Notes under the pieces: generated by a model
What the model saw: only the letters and a program-made list of their open reading frames with translations
Told to the model about the DNA's origin: nothing
The model's database searches: none
Shown here: in pieces, positions 8,131-16,092 of the stretch
Layout of the letters: each line of letters opens with the position of its first letter
Position numbering within the stretch: the first letter of the stretch is position 1
Source: Leucobacter chromiisoli
Lineage (GTDB): Bacteria; Actinomycetota; Actinomycetes; Actinomycetales; Microbacteriaceae
Reading direction: 5' to 3'
Assembly: GCF_016522505.1 (NCBI RefSeq)
Contig: NZ_JAEHOH010000016.1
Location: forward strand, 1-34,933
DNA: 34,933 bases
Made by a program: the position numbers and the translations under genes

Positions 8131-8242
8131 ACCGGCGCGGCGAGTCGCGCCGTGCGCCCCGCCCCGTCTCTCGGACTCCCGTCTGCGCCGAGGCGCCCCT
8201 GCCGGGTCGCCGCGCGAGCGCCTCGTCTCCTCCGCCCGCCCG

Positions 8243-8791
8243 TTACCTGGCCTCGGCCTCGCCGGTCGCCACGAGCACCGCCCGCGCGATCACCGCGTCG
8301 CGCATCATGAAGCCCAGCACCGCCGGCGTCGCCTGGGGGTCGACGTCGATGCGCGGCACGTCGAGCGCGTGCACGACGAACCAGTAGTGATGCACCCCGG
8401 TGCCCGGCGGGGGCGCCGCCCCCGTGAACGCGGGCTCGCGCTTCTCGTTCGGCATCGCGATCGCGCCCTCGGGCAGCAGGGCGGAGCCCGGCGATCCCGC
8501 ACCCGCCGGCAGCGCCGTGACGCTCGCGGGGATGTTCGCGACCGCCCAGTGCCAGAAACCCGATCCGGTCGGCGCGTCGGGGTCGAAGCAGGTCACCGCG
8601 AAGCTGCGGGTCTCCTCGGGGAAGCCCGACCAGCTCAGCTGCGGCGAGCGGTTCGCGCCGCCGGCGTCCTCGCCGTACAGCTCGTCGGGCAGGGGCTCGC
8701 CGTCCTGGATATCGGTGCTCGTGACCTCGAATGCGGGCACCTCGCGCATCCCCGCGTACGGGTCGATCGTTCCGTGGCTGTGCTGCGTCAT
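8243..8791 (-). CDS. YbhB/YbcL family Raf-kinase-inhibitor-like protein
   Basis: This 182-residue protein belongs to the phosphatidylethanolamine-binding/RKIP-like family. Family blocks are NRSPQLSWSGFPEETRSFAVTCFDPDAPTGSGFWHW (split around residues 50-90), the VANIP segment and the GVHHYWFVVHALD strand near the C terminus, which together form the conserved anion-binding pocket. Bacterial members are cytoplasmic and of unclear role. The start at 8791 (MTQHSHGT) is preferred because GAGGGAG lies 6-8 nt upstream; the longer in-frame extension to 8887 lacks a ribosome binding site and overlaps the promoter region of the divergent regulator gene. It stands alone on the minus strand. Confidence 0.92.
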   Translation of the reverse strand: MTQHSHGTIDPYAGMREVPAFEVTSTDIQDGEPLPDELYGEDAGGANRSPQLSWSGFPEETRSFAVTCFDPDAPTGSGFWHWAVANIPASVTALPAGAGSPGSALLPEGAIAMPNEKREPAFTGAAPPPGTGVHHYWFVVHALDVPRIDVDPQATPAVLGFMMRDAVIARAVLVATGEAEAR

Positions 8792-8897
8792 CGCCGCTCC
8801 CTCATCTCGCTGCTGCCGGTCTCCGCCCTTGCGGGTTCCGTTCAGCCTAGGGGCTCGGAGGCGCCGGTTCCAGAGCCGGAGAACCACCCCGGCGGAC

Positions 8898-8903
8898 TAT
8901 ACT
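8898..8903 (+). promoter_or_regulatory. Candidate -10 (TATACT) for the FadR-type regulator
   Basis: TATACT is a good -10 match about 62 nt upstream of the chosen start at 8965. It is preceded by an imperfect GGTT...AACC inverted repeat (about 8867-8886) that could be an operator. The -35 is poor. Confidence 0.4.
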
Positions 8904-8964
8904 TGGGACTTCGGCGATGGTCCTGGCCCAGTCGCGGCGAGGGGCGAGCGAAGCGAGGTTGAGC

Positions 8965-9747
8965 ATGGCAACGACGACGGGCTCGGAGCGGGCAAGATCC
9001 ACCCTCGCCTTCCTGCGCCGCCACATCACGACCGGCGCCTGGCCGGTCGGCAGCAGGATCCCGATCGAACCCGAGCTCGCCGAGCAGATCGGCGTGGGCC
9101 GGTCGACGGTGCGCGAGGCGGTGCGATCCCTCGCGAACATCGGCATGCTCGAGACGCTGCCGGGCCGCGGCACCTTCGTGCGATCCGCCACCCCGACGAG
9201 CACGCTGCTCAACGAGTTCCTCAACGACTTCACGCTCGAGGAGATCCTCAGCTATCGCCGGGCGCTCGAGATCGAGGCCGCTCAGCAGGCCTCGATGCAC
9301 CGCACCGAGGAGGACGTCGCCGCGCTCGAGCGGGCCGCTGCCGAGGAGCGGGGATGCACGCGCTGCCCGGTGCTCGGGCTGGGCGACGACAACTCGGCCT
9401 TCGACAGCCGGTTCCATCGGCTGCTCTTCGACGCCGCGAAGAACCGCCTGCTCGCGGCGCTCTACTCCGGCATCAACGACCAGCTGCGCACTCCCGCGCA
9501 CCGCGGCCGGCTGGCGAACGTCGCGACGGGGGCCGAGATGGAGCGGGATCACGCCCGCGTGCTCGACGCGATCAGGCGCAGGGATTTCATCGACGCGGTG
9601 CACTCGATGGCGGATCACGTGGACCATGACGTGGTGATCGTGACGGCGGAGCACGAGGTGGTGCCGCCGCTCACCCGGACCGCCGAGCAGCAGGAGCGGA
9701 TCGACACCGCGCGCGAGGAGGCGGACGGGCGGCTCGCCCGGAGTTAG
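8965..9747 (+). CDS. FadR-subfamily GntR transcriptional regulator
   Basis: This 260-residue protein has an N-terminal winged helix-turn-helix (about 10-75) with the GntR hallmarks IPIEPELAEQIGVGRSTVREAV and the wing GRGTFV, followed by an FCD ligand-binding domain (about 85-225). The FCD domain keeps candidate metal/ligand residues, including the D and H of DSRFHRLLFDAA and a C-terminal HVDHD cluster. Such proteins are usually repressors released by small carboxylates or acyl compounds. Start 8965 is chosen for the near GAGG and because conservation begins at about MATTTGSERAR; an ATG at 8917 is in frame but unsupported. The AcuI-like reductase gene follows 87 nt downstream on the same strand and is the most obvious candidate target. 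Confidence 0.9.
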   Translation: MATTTGSERARSTLAFLRRHITTGAWPVGSRIPIEPELAEQIGVGRSTVREAVRSLANIGMLETLPGRGTFVRSATPTSTLLNEFLNDFTLEEILSYRRALEIEAAQQASMHRTEEDVAALERAAAEERGCTRCPVLGLGDDNSAFDSRFHRLLFDAAKNRLLAALYSGINDQLRTPAHRGRLANVATGAEMERDHARVLDAIRRRDFIDAVHSMADHVDHDVVIVTAEHEVVPPLTRTAEQQERIDTAREEADGRLARS

Positions 9748-9834
9748 CGGGCCGGCGATGCGCAAGCGCGGCGAGTGCGCGGCCCGGAGCACCGACGGAC
9801 AGGGAATCATCGAGTTCAGGAGGAGGGGTTGCGC

Positions 9835-10851
9835 ATGGGCTTTCGCGGAATCGTGATCGAGCAGACCGTCGACGGAGGCCGGATCCGGGAGCACAGCGCC
9901 GAGCTGCGCGACCTGCCCGAGAGCTTCCTCGACGGATCCGGCGGCGACGCCCCCGTCGACGTCGACGTGCTGTACTCGGGCGTCAATTACAAGGACGGCC
10001 TCGCGGTGTCCGGCAAGCCGGGGGTCGTGCGCACCTCGCCGCTGATCCCCGGCATCGATCTGGTGGGGCGGGTGTCCGCCTCCGCCGATGATCGGTTCTC
10101 CGTCGGAGAGACCGTGGTGCTCACCGGGGGCGGCGCCGGCGAGGCGACCCACGGCGGCCTCGCGGCCCGAGCCCGCGTGTCCGGCGACTACCTGGTCGCG
10201 CTGCCGGAGGGGCTGGACGCCCGGCGGGCCGCGGCGATCGGCACCGCCGGTCTGACCGCGATGCTCTCGATCCTCGCCCTCGAGCACGAGGGCGCCGATC
10301 CGGAGCGCGGCCCCGTGGTCGTGACCGGCGCGGCCGGAGGCGTCGGATCCGTCGCGGTCGCCGTGCTCGCGAGCCTCGGCTACCGGGTGATCGCCGCGAC
10401 CGGGCGCGCCGACAGCGAAGCCGAGTACCTCCACCGCCTGGGCGCCGCCGAGATCCTCGACCGCCGCGAGCTCTCCGAGGCGGGGCCGGCGCTGCAGAAG
10501 CGCAGCTGGGCGGCGGGCGTCGACACCGTCGGTTCGAACACCCTCGTCAACGTCCTCGCCCGCACGCAGGACGACGGGGCGGTCACGGCGTGCGGGCTCG
10601 CTCAGGGGGCCGATCTGCCGGGGACGGTGATGCCCTTCATCCTGCGAGGGGTGACGCTCGTCGGCATCAACTCGGTCACCGCGTCGCGGGAGCTGCGTCA
10701 GCGCGCCTGGGAGCGGCTCTCCAGCGACCTTCCCGCCGACCTGCTCGACGAGATGACCACGGAGATCCCCCTCGACGACGTGCCCGCGCGCGCGGAGGCG
10801 ATCCTGCACGGGAGGGTTCGCGGACGCACCGTCGTCTCCCTGGCGGAGTGA
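9835..10851 (+). CDS. acuI: Acrylyl-CoA reductase-like zinc-free MDR oxidoreductase (AcuI/YhdH family)
   Basis: This 338-residue medium-chain dehydrogenase/reductase is of the YhdH/AcuI quinone-oxidoreductase-like type, which reduces acrylyl-CoA to propionyl-CoA with NADPH. Evidence includes the family signature VLYSGVNYKDGLAVSGKPGVVR (about 47-68), PLIPGIDLVGRV, and the Rossmann motif VVVTGAAGGVGSVAVAVLASLGY (about 162-184) with a following ATGR that favours NADPH. The C terminus (LDEMTTEIPLDDVP...GRVRGRTVV) is typical. The ATG at 9835 is supported by a strong AGGAGGAGG about 7-16 nt upstream. It may detoxify acrylyl-CoA from 3-hydroxypropionate or related substrates; the true substrate was not established. 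The FadR-type gene upstream is the likely regulator. Confidence 0.88.
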   Translation: MGFRGIVIEQTVDGGRIREHSAELRDLPESFLDGSGGDAPVDVDVLYSGVNYKDGLAVSGKPGVVRTSPLIPGIDLVGRVSASADDRFSVGETVVLTGGGAGEATHGGLAARARVSGDYLVALPEGLDARRAAAIGTAGLTAMLSILALEHEGADPERGPVVVTGAAGGVGSVAVAVLASLGYRVIAATGRADSEAEYLHRLGAAEILDRRELSEAGPALQKRSWAAGVDTVGSNTLVNVLARTQDDGAVTACGLAQGADLPGTVMPFILRGVTLVGINSVTASRELRQRAWERLSSDLPADLLDEMTTEIPLDDVPARAEAILHGRVRGRTVVSLAE

Positions 10852-10870
10852 GCGGCGGCGCGGCGCGCTC

Positions 10871-10876
10871 TACGAT
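10871..10876 (+). promoter_or_regulatory. -10 element (TACGAT) of a probably leaderless promoter
   Basis: TACGAT ends exactly 6 nt before the ATG at 10883. The intervening GGGGGC is too close to act as an ordinary Shine-Dalgarno. Confidence 0.5.
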
Positions 10877-10882
10877 GGGGGC

Positions 10883-12499
10883 ATGCACGCCTCAGACCCG
10901 GCAGGATCCGCCCCCGGTCCCGTCGTCGCCACGCCCTCCGGCCGCGTGCTGGGCGTCTGGGAGGTCGAGGCGAGGAGTTCCGAAGCCGGCCCCGGCACGA
11001 GCTCCGGAGCCCCCTCGCCGGCGCGAGTCGCCGTGTTCCGCGGCATCCCCGTCGCCGAACCGCCCGTCGGGCCGCTCCGCTTCGGGCCGCCGCGCCCACG
11101 GGCGCCCTGGACGCAGGTGCGGGACGCGACGTCGTTCGGGGCGACTCCGCAGCGGGGCGACGTCGGCATCACCCTGATCCCGGAGCCCTCCGTGCCGGGC
11201 GACGACACCCTCAGCGTGAACGTCTGGACGCCGGCGCCCGAGCCCGGGGCGGCTCTGCCGGTCGTCGTGTGGATCCACGGCGGCGGCTACGTCTCGGGAG
11301 CACCGACCAGCCCCTGGTACGACGGGCGATCCTTCGCGCGCGACGGCGTCGTGCTCGTCAGCCTGTCCTACCGCCTCGGCTTCGAGGGCTTCGGCTGGGT
11401 CGAGGGTGCCGTGCAGAACCGCGGGGCGCTCGACTGGATCCGGGCGCTCGAGTGGGTGCGCGATCACATCGCGGCGTTCGGCGGCGATCCCGGCCGGGTC
11501 GTCGTGGCGGGCCAGTCGGCCGGCGGCGGAGCGGCGCTCGCCCTGCTCGGCGCCCCGGGCGCCCGGGGACTCTTCCACGGGGCCTACGCCATGTCGCCCG
11601 CCGTGCCGAACCCCTCGCCGGAGGCTGCGCGGAGGCACGCGAGGCGACTCGCACGGCTCGCCGGGGTCGAGCCCGATCTGGCGGGCTTCTCGAGCGTTCC
11701 CGCGGAGCGGCTGCACGCACTGCAGCAGCGGGTGGCGAGTCCACGGGCGCCCCACGTGCTCGGCGATGTGCGAGGCCTGCTCCGCGAAGGCCTCATGCTC
11801 GGTCCCGTCGCCGACGGGGAGGTGCTCGAGACGGGCATCTCCGAGGCGGTCGTCCGAGGAACGAACGCCTCGGTGCCGATCGTGCTCGGCACGGTCGACG
11901 ACGAGATCTGCGGCTTGTTCCCTCCGGGCGGCTTCCTCGACCGCGCACCGAAGCACGCCCTGCTGCGCACGCTCGGCGCCCCCGCGGACGCTGCCGCACG
12001 CTGGCTCGCCGCCAACCCCGAGGCTGCAGCCGGCGGCACCGCGGCCATGCTCGGCCGGTACGCGACCGACGCCGTCTTCCGCTCCTGGATCCCCTTCATC
12101 GCGGCCTCGCGCGGTGCCGCTGCGCGCGGCGGGGCCGCCGCGGACGTCGCTGCTCGGGACGCCGTGGCCGCGCCGGCCGAAGGACCGGATCCGGGACCCA
12201 CGTGGACCTACCGCTTCGCCTGGCACGGCGAGGATCCGCCGCGCGCCGGACACTGCATCGACGTGCCCTTCGCGTTCGATCGCCTCGACGGGCCCGGCGT
12301 CGACCGGGTGGCGGGGGCTGCGCCCCCGCAGTCGCTCGCCGACGCCGTGCATGGCGCTCTGGTCGCGTTCGCCCGCGACGGGGATCCCGGCTGGGCGCCG
12401 AACCAGGACGGCGCGGGACCCAGCCGGATCTTCGACGAGCCCGTGGGCGATCGCGATGACGCGTACGCTGCGGCGCGGGCGCTCCGGCCGGAGGGCTGA
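10883..12499 (+). CDS. Type-B carboxylesterase (PnbA-like)
   Basis: This 538-residue alpha/beta hydrolase of the carboxylesterase/lipase type-B family hydrolyses carboxylic esters. The family starts with VFRGIPVAEPPVGPLRF (about 51-67). The oxyanion hole is WIHGGGY (130-136). The nucleophile is Ser212 in GQSAGG, an acidic residue is expected around VDDEICG, and the histidine lies in GHCIDVPFAF near 455. No signal peptide is seen, so it is cytoplasmic. A disordered Ala-rich insert (about 410-435) is specific to this protein. A -10-like TACGAT ends 6 nt before the ATG, consistent with its own leaderless transcript. It converges with the TipA-like gene. Natural substrate unknown. Confidence 0.9.
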   Translation: MHASDPAGSAPGPVVATPSGRVLGVWEVEARSSEAGPGTSSGAPSPARVAVFRGIPVAEPPVGPLRFGPPRPRAPWTQVRDATSFGATPQRGDVGITLIPEPSVPGDDTLSVNVWTPAPEPGAALPVVVWIHGGGYVSGAPTSPWYDGRSFARDGVVLVSLSYRLGFEGFGWVEGAVQNRGALDWIRALEWVRDHIAAFGGDPGRVVVAGQSAGGGAALALLGAPGARGLFHGAYAMSPAVPNPSPEAARRHARRLARLAGVEPDLAGFSSVPAERLHALQQRVASPRAPHVLGDVRGLLREGLMLGPVADGEVLETGISEAVVRGTNASVPIVLGTVDDEICGLFPPGGFLDRAPKHALLRTLGAPADAAARWLAANPEAAAGGTAAMLGRYATDAVFRSWIPFIAASRGAAARGGAAADVAARDAVAAPAEGPDPGPTWTYRFAWHGEDPPRAGHCIDVPFAFDRLDGPGVDRVAGAAPPQSLADAVHGALVAFARDGDPGWAPNQDGAGPSRIFDEPVGDRDDAYAAARALRPEG

Positions 12500-12534
12500 G
12501 GCGGCCGCACCGCGGGGTCGAGAGGCCCGGAGCG

Positions 12535-12954
12535 CTACAGCGCCTGCTCGACGTGCGCGCGGAGGGCGTCGCGCACGAAGGTCGCACCGGCGGTGCCGCC
12601 GTAGTTCGCGGCGAAGCGCTCATCGACGACGTACATCTCGGCCAGGCCGCGCACGTAGCCGGCGAGGTCGCCTCCCGGAGAATTCACCGGCGTGCCCGGG
12701 ATGCTCCTCAGCCACTCGACGTGGCGGCGGGCCAGCTCCTGGGCCGCCTCGCCCTCCGGATCCTCGCCCCGCTCTGCGGCGGACGCCCAGTCGGACGACA
12801 GCCGAGCGACGCGCTCCTGCCACGCCGCCTGTTCCTCGCTGCCGAGGCTCCGCCACCAGCGGTCGCCCTGGGCGTAGGCGTGCTTGCCCCAGCGCTCCTC
12901 CACCTCGTCCTTGTAACGCGTGTGATCGAACCCTTCGAATATGTTCTGAGACAT
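12535..12954 (-). CDS. Probable internal translation product: free TipAS-like domain
   Basis: An in-frame ATG at 12954 (MSQNIFEGFDHTRYKDEV) starts exactly at the TipAS-like domain and would give 139 residues, close to the 144-residue TipAS of Streptomyces lividans. Directly upstream on the minus strand is a purine-rich Shine-Dalgarno series, GGAGGAGAGAGGAGACCTG, far stronger than expected by chance inside a coding region. In Streptomyces the free domain is translated in excess and acts as a ligand sink. The same arrangement is inferred here; only the start signal itself is seen directly. Confidence 0.65.
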   Translation of the reverse strand: MSQNIFEGFDHTRYKDEVEERWGKHAYAQGDRWWRSLGSEEQAAWQERVARLSSDWASAAERGEDPEGEAAQELARRHVEWLRSIPGTPVNSPGGDLAGYVRGLAEMYVVDERFAANYGGTAGATFVRDALRAHVEQAL

Positions 12955-13503
12955 CAGGTCTCCTCTCTCCTCCGTGTGCCTGTCGGTCGTGTCGGGAGCG
13001 CGCTCGCCTGCGCGCGCTCCCCCATCGGGATCGACGTCGCCGGGATCGACGTCGCCGGGGCAGCCGCCCTCTGGGCCGACGCCCGCGGCGTCGGTTTCTT
13101 CCGTGCCGGCGCCCGGTACGCCTGCCTCGAGCGCGGCGATGGTGCGCTCTACCGCGCCGATCTGGGCGGCGACGCGTCGGGATTCCTGCTCGAGCAGTTC
13201 CAGGTGGGCGCGCAGGATGCCGGCTTCGGCGCGCGCGGCATCGGCGGAACCGGCGCTCCGCCCGATCCCTGCCGCAGCCTGGGCATCCTGCGCGGCGAGC
13301 ACCTCGCCGATCGCGCTCAGGCCGAGGCCCAGCTCGCGCAGCAGCAGGACGCGCTGCAGCCGGACGAGCGCCCGGTCGTCGTAGTAGCGATACCCGTTCG
13401 AGCCGATGCGGCTCGGAGGCACGAGACCGACGCGGTCGTAGTGGCGCAGTGTGCGCGAGGTAGTGCCTGCGGCTCGCGCCACGTCCTGTATCGAGTACTC
13501 CAT
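12535..13503 (-). CDS. TipA-like MerR-family regulator with C-terminal TipAS-type ligand domain
   Basis: This 322-residue regulator starts at the ATG at 13503, which has GGGAGG 5 nt upstream; an ATG at 13524 is in frame but lacks support. The N-terminal MerR HTH (1-70) has SIQDVARAAGTTSRTLRHYDRVGLVPP, then a coiled-coil dimerisation helix (about 75-130), an acidic repeat-containing linker (about 135-180) and a TipAS-like domain (184-322) with EERWG, RGLAEMYVVDERFAANY and a C-terminal helix. TipAS domains bind drugs or other hydrophobic ligands, and the MerR domain then untwists the promoter. The domain here has no cysteine, so covalent thiopeptide capture as in Streptomyces TipAS is not possible through the known Cys. 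A strong internal start at 12954 suggests a separate short isoform. Confidence 0.9.
   Translation of the reverse strand: MEYSIQDVARAAGTTSRTLRHYDRVGLVPPSRIGSNGYRYYDDRALVRLQRVLLLRELGLGLSAIGEVLAAQDAQAAAGIGRSAGSADAARAEAGILRAHLELLEQESRRVAAQIGAVERTIAALEAGVPGAGTEETDAAGVGPEGGCPGDVDPGDVDPDGGARAGERAPDTTDRHTEERGDLMSQNIFEGFDHTRYKDEVEERWGKHAYAQGDRWWRSLGSEEQAAWQERVARLSSDWASAAERGEDPEGEAAQELARRHVEWLRSIPGTPVNSPGGDLAGYVRGLAEMYVVDERFAANYGGTAGATFVRDALRAHVEQAL
13027..13056. repeat. Two perfect 15-bp tandem copies in the TipA-like linker
   Basis: The unit gggatcgacgtcgcc occurs twice in direct succession and encodes the PGDVD-PGDVD part of the linker between the coiled coil and the TipAS-like domain. It is in frame, so copy number can vary without breaking the gene. 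Confidence 0.8.
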
Positions 13504-13529
13504 CACGCCTCCCTTCGCCGTCACCTACG

Positions 13530-13560
13530 ACGGTAGAGGTTGACGCTGCGTCAATGTCAA
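13530..13560 (-). promoter_or_regulatory. MerR-type autoregulatory promoter/operator of the TipA-like gene
   Basis: On the minus strand a perfect -35 TTGACA (13555-13560) is separated by 19 bp from the -10 TACCGT (13530-13535). The overlong spacer holds the perfect inverted repeat TTGACG-n3-CGTCAA (13540-13554). A 19-bp spacer with a dyad inside it is the diagnostic layout of MerR-activated promoters. The start codon lies about 26 nt downstream with its own ribosome binding site. Confidence 0.85.
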
Positions 13561-13659
13561 GCAGTGGATGAATCCCCTCGACGAACGCGGGAGTCGGTCT
13601 GGGCAGCATCACCCGAGCGACGTCGCCGCATCATCCGAACGGCATCGTGTTCGGCAGGA

Positions 13660-15903
13660 TCACCCCACCGAGGCGAGGGCGAAGGGGAGCACGGACGGGG
13701 CGCCCGCGCGACGGAGCTGACGGGCCGCGACGGTGAGCGTCCACCGGCTGTCGACCAGGTCATCGACCAGCAGCAGCGGCCCGGGTGCACGGCCGACCAC
13801 GTCGGCGAGATCGGCGCCGACCGCGAAGCGGTTCCACACGGACGCGAGCCGGAAGGCGCTGTTGCCCCCGGGCCCCGCCACGGGAACGGACGGGTCCATC
13901 TCGAGCGCACCGAGCAGCGGCAGCCGGCCGCGCTCCGCGATGGCCGCGGCCGTGCTCGCGACCAGCTGCGGCCGCCCCAGGGAGGGCATCGCCACGACTC
14001 CGACCGGGCGCTCGGCCCACGGCCAGTCGCGCAGGGTCGCGATCACGCCCTCGAGCAGCCGGTCGTCGATCGGTCGATCCTCGGCACCGGCCGCGAACAC
14101 CTCGCGCAGCGCGCCACCCCAGCCGAGATCGGTGAGCCGCGCGACGGCGCGACCGGTCTCGGGCCGTTCATCGGGAGGGATCCTCCCCCTCACCCGCAGC
14201 CCGCGCCGATCAGCGCCCGTCGGCCACTGCCCGCGAGGCTCGACCGGCACGCCGACCCGCTCCAGCTGGCCCGCTGCCCGCCGGGCCGCCTTCCCCGACA
14301 CCTCCGTCGGATACCAGGGGCCGGCGCACACGTCGCAGCGCCCGCACGGCGCCGCGTTCGGATCGTCGAGATCCCGCTGCAGCAGTTCCATGCGACAGCG
14401 CTCGCCCCGCTCGTAGTCGAGCATCGACTGCTGCTCGGCCTTCCTGGCTGCGGCGATTCTGGCGTAGCGGTCGGCGTCGTACACCCACGGCCGGCCCGTC
14501 GCGACCCAGCCACCGCGCACGCGGCGCACGGCCCCGTCGACGTCGAGCACTTTGAGCAGCAGTTCGAGCTGCGTCCGGCGGATGTCGACGAGCGCCTCGA
14601 GCGCCGGAGTCGACATTGGGCTGCGCTCACCGTGTCCCAGGGCGGCGGGCTCGACGGCCGCGCCGGAGGGCTCAGCGGACGAGGAGGGATCCGAGGGGGC
14701 TCCGAGCGCGGCGAGCACCGCGGCGGCCCGGTCGGGATCCGGCATCGACGCCGTCGCGAAGTAGTGCCAGATCGCCGTGTCCTCGGGCCCGGGCAGCAGC
14801 AGTACGTCGGCGTGCTCGGTGGCTCGCCCCGCACGGCCGACCTGCTGGTAGTAGGCGACGGGCGACGACGGGGCACCCAGGTGCACGACGAAGCCCAGAT
14901 CGGGCTTGTCGAATCCCATGCCCAGCGCGCTGGTGGCGATCAGCGCCTTCACCTCGTCGGACTTGAGCGCTGCCTCCAGCCGCTCGCGCTCCTCGGTGTC
15001 GGTGCGTCCGGTGTAGGCGGCGACCTCGTGGCCCGCGTCCCGCAGCAGCCGAGCCGTGTCCTCCGCGGCAGAGACGGTGAGCGCGTAGACGATGCCGCTG
15101 CCCGGGAGGTCCCCGAGGTGGGCGACGAGCCAGGCGAGGCGGTCGCGAGCGGACGGCAGCCGCAGACAGCCGAGTCGCAGCGAAGCGCGGGCCAGCGAGC
15201 CGCGCAGGGTCAGCACGTCGTCGCCCAGCTGCTCGACCACGTCGTCGACCACTCGGGCATTGGCCGTGGCCGTGGTGGCGAGCACGGGGACGCTGCGATC
15301 GAGCTCGACGAGCAGTGACGCGATGCGCCGATAGTCGGGGCGGAAGTCGTGGCCCCAGTCGGAGATGCAGTGCGCTTCGTCGATGACGAGCAGGCCCATC
15401 CGGGCCAGCAGGCCGGGCAGCTGCCGCTCGCGGAACTGCGGGTTGTTCAGCCGCTCGGGCGACACCAGCAGCACGTCCACCTCGTCGGCGGCCAGCCGCG
15501 CCTCGACCTCCTCCCACTCGTCGGCCGTCGCGGAGTTGATCGCGGCCGCGCGCACGCCCGCGCGCTCGGCCGCGGCGACCTGATCCCGCATGAGCGCGAG
15601 CAGCGGCGAGACGAGCAGCGTGGGCCCCGCACCGCGCTGCCGCAGCAGGGCGGTGGCGACGAAGTAGACCGCTGACTTGCCCCAGCCGGTGCGCTGCACG
15701 ACGAGCGCGCGGCGGTGCTGGTCGACCAGGGCGCTGATCGCCTCGAACTGCCCCTCGTGGAAGACCGCGTCGTCACGACCGGTCAACCGGCGCAGCAGGG
15801 CCAGAGCCCGGGAAGCCGTCGAGCCCTCGGCGCCGGATGGCTGCTCCGGCTGCCGAGCCGCCTGCTCTGGGGTCCGATCCCGAGTGTCCATGCGTTCGAT
15901 CAT
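13660..15903 (-). CDS. recQ: RecQ-type ATP-dependent DNA helicase with C-terminal phosphoribosyltransferase-like domain
   Basis: This 747-residue protein unwinds DNA 3'-5' in repair and recombination. Motif 0 is near FHEGQFEAI (48-56), Walker A is RTGWGKS (71-77), DEAH is at 175-178 and the aromatic-rich loop SDWGHDFRPDY is at 181-191. Motif VI reads QQVGRAGRATEHAD. A RecQ zinc site follows, with one Cys in ERCRMEL and three in the CGRCDVC block. The last ~200 residues differ from E. coli RecQ: WH/HRDC domains are not apparent, and the C terminus has LLLVDDLVDSRWTLTVAARQL, the PRPP-binding motif of type I phosphoribosyltransferases (ComF-like). The start at 15903 (MIERMDT) has GAGG about 9 nt upstream; 15891 is the alternative. 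The PRTase-like domain's role is unknown. Confidence 0.88.
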   Translation of the reverse strand: MIERMDTRDRTPEQAARQPEQPSGAEGSTASRALALLRRLTGRDDAVFHEGQFEAISALVDQHRRALVVQRTGWGKSAVYFVATALLRQRGAGPTLLVSPLLALMRDQVAAAERAGVRAAAINSATADEWEEVEARLAADEVDVLLVSPERLNNPQFRERQLPGLLARMGLLVIDEAHCISDWGHDFRPDYRRIASLLVELDRSVPVLATTATANARVVDDVVEQLGDDVLTLRGSLARASLRLGCLRLPSARDRLAWLVAHLGDLPGSGIVYALTVSAAEDTARLLRDAGHEVAAYTGRTDTEERERLEAALKSDEVKALIATSALGMGFDKPDLGFVVHLGAPSSPVAYYQQVGRAGRATEHADVLLLPGPEDTAIWHYFATASMPDPDRAAAVLAALGAPSDPSSSAEPSGAAVEPAALGHGERSPMSTPALEALVDIRRTQLELLLKVLDVDGAVRRVRGGWVATGRPWVYDADRYARIAAARKAEQQSMLDYERGERCRMELLQRDLDDPNAAPCGRCDVCAGPWYPTEVSGKAARRAAGQLERVGVPVEPRGQWPTGADRRGLRVRGRIPPDERPETGRAVARLTDLGWGGALREVFAAGAEDRPIDDRLLEGVIATLRDWPWAERPVGVVAMPSLGRPQLVASTAAAIAERGRLPLLGALEMDPSVPVAGPGGNSAFRLASVWNRFAVGADLADVVGRAPGPLLLVDDLVDSRWTLTVAARQLRRAGAPSVLPFALASVG

Positions 15904-16053
15904 GCCAGCCGCCTCGGACGTCCGCGAGGTCGTCCACAGGCCGTTCCTCAGCAGAGCACTCGAAGCGGTGTGTGAGCGGATGGGCGGAGCAGGCCGCGCA
16001 CCCGCGGCGGCGAGCGCGGCTCGGCGACCGACACCGCCCTCGCCCTCCTCTGG

Positions 16054-16059
16054 CAGGAT
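16054..16059 (+). promoter_or_regulatory. Candidate -10 (CAGGAT) for the YbaK-like gene
   Basis: CAGGAT within GGCAGGAT lies about 33 nt upstream of the GTG at 16093, leaving a short leader that includes a GGGAGGGG ribosome binding site. The -35 is not convincing. The rest of the 188-bp divergent gap with recQ holds nothing else I recognise. Confidence 0.3.
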
Positions 16060-16092
16060 GGGCCTCACCGCATCGATCGACGGGAGGGGAAC

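Noticed and set aside
8044..8242. Leader of the TrpXYZ-type operon as a possible T-box or amino-acid riboswitch
   Set aside because: No T-box core sequence, specifier loop or terminator/antiterminator pair was found; only a -10-like TACGAT is visible.
8842..10809. A 655-codon minus-strand frame across the FadR-type and AcuI-like genes
   Set aside because: The composition is His/Arg/Asp/Gly-rich shadow sequence, and the plus strand carries two well-conserved genes with good ribosome binding sites.
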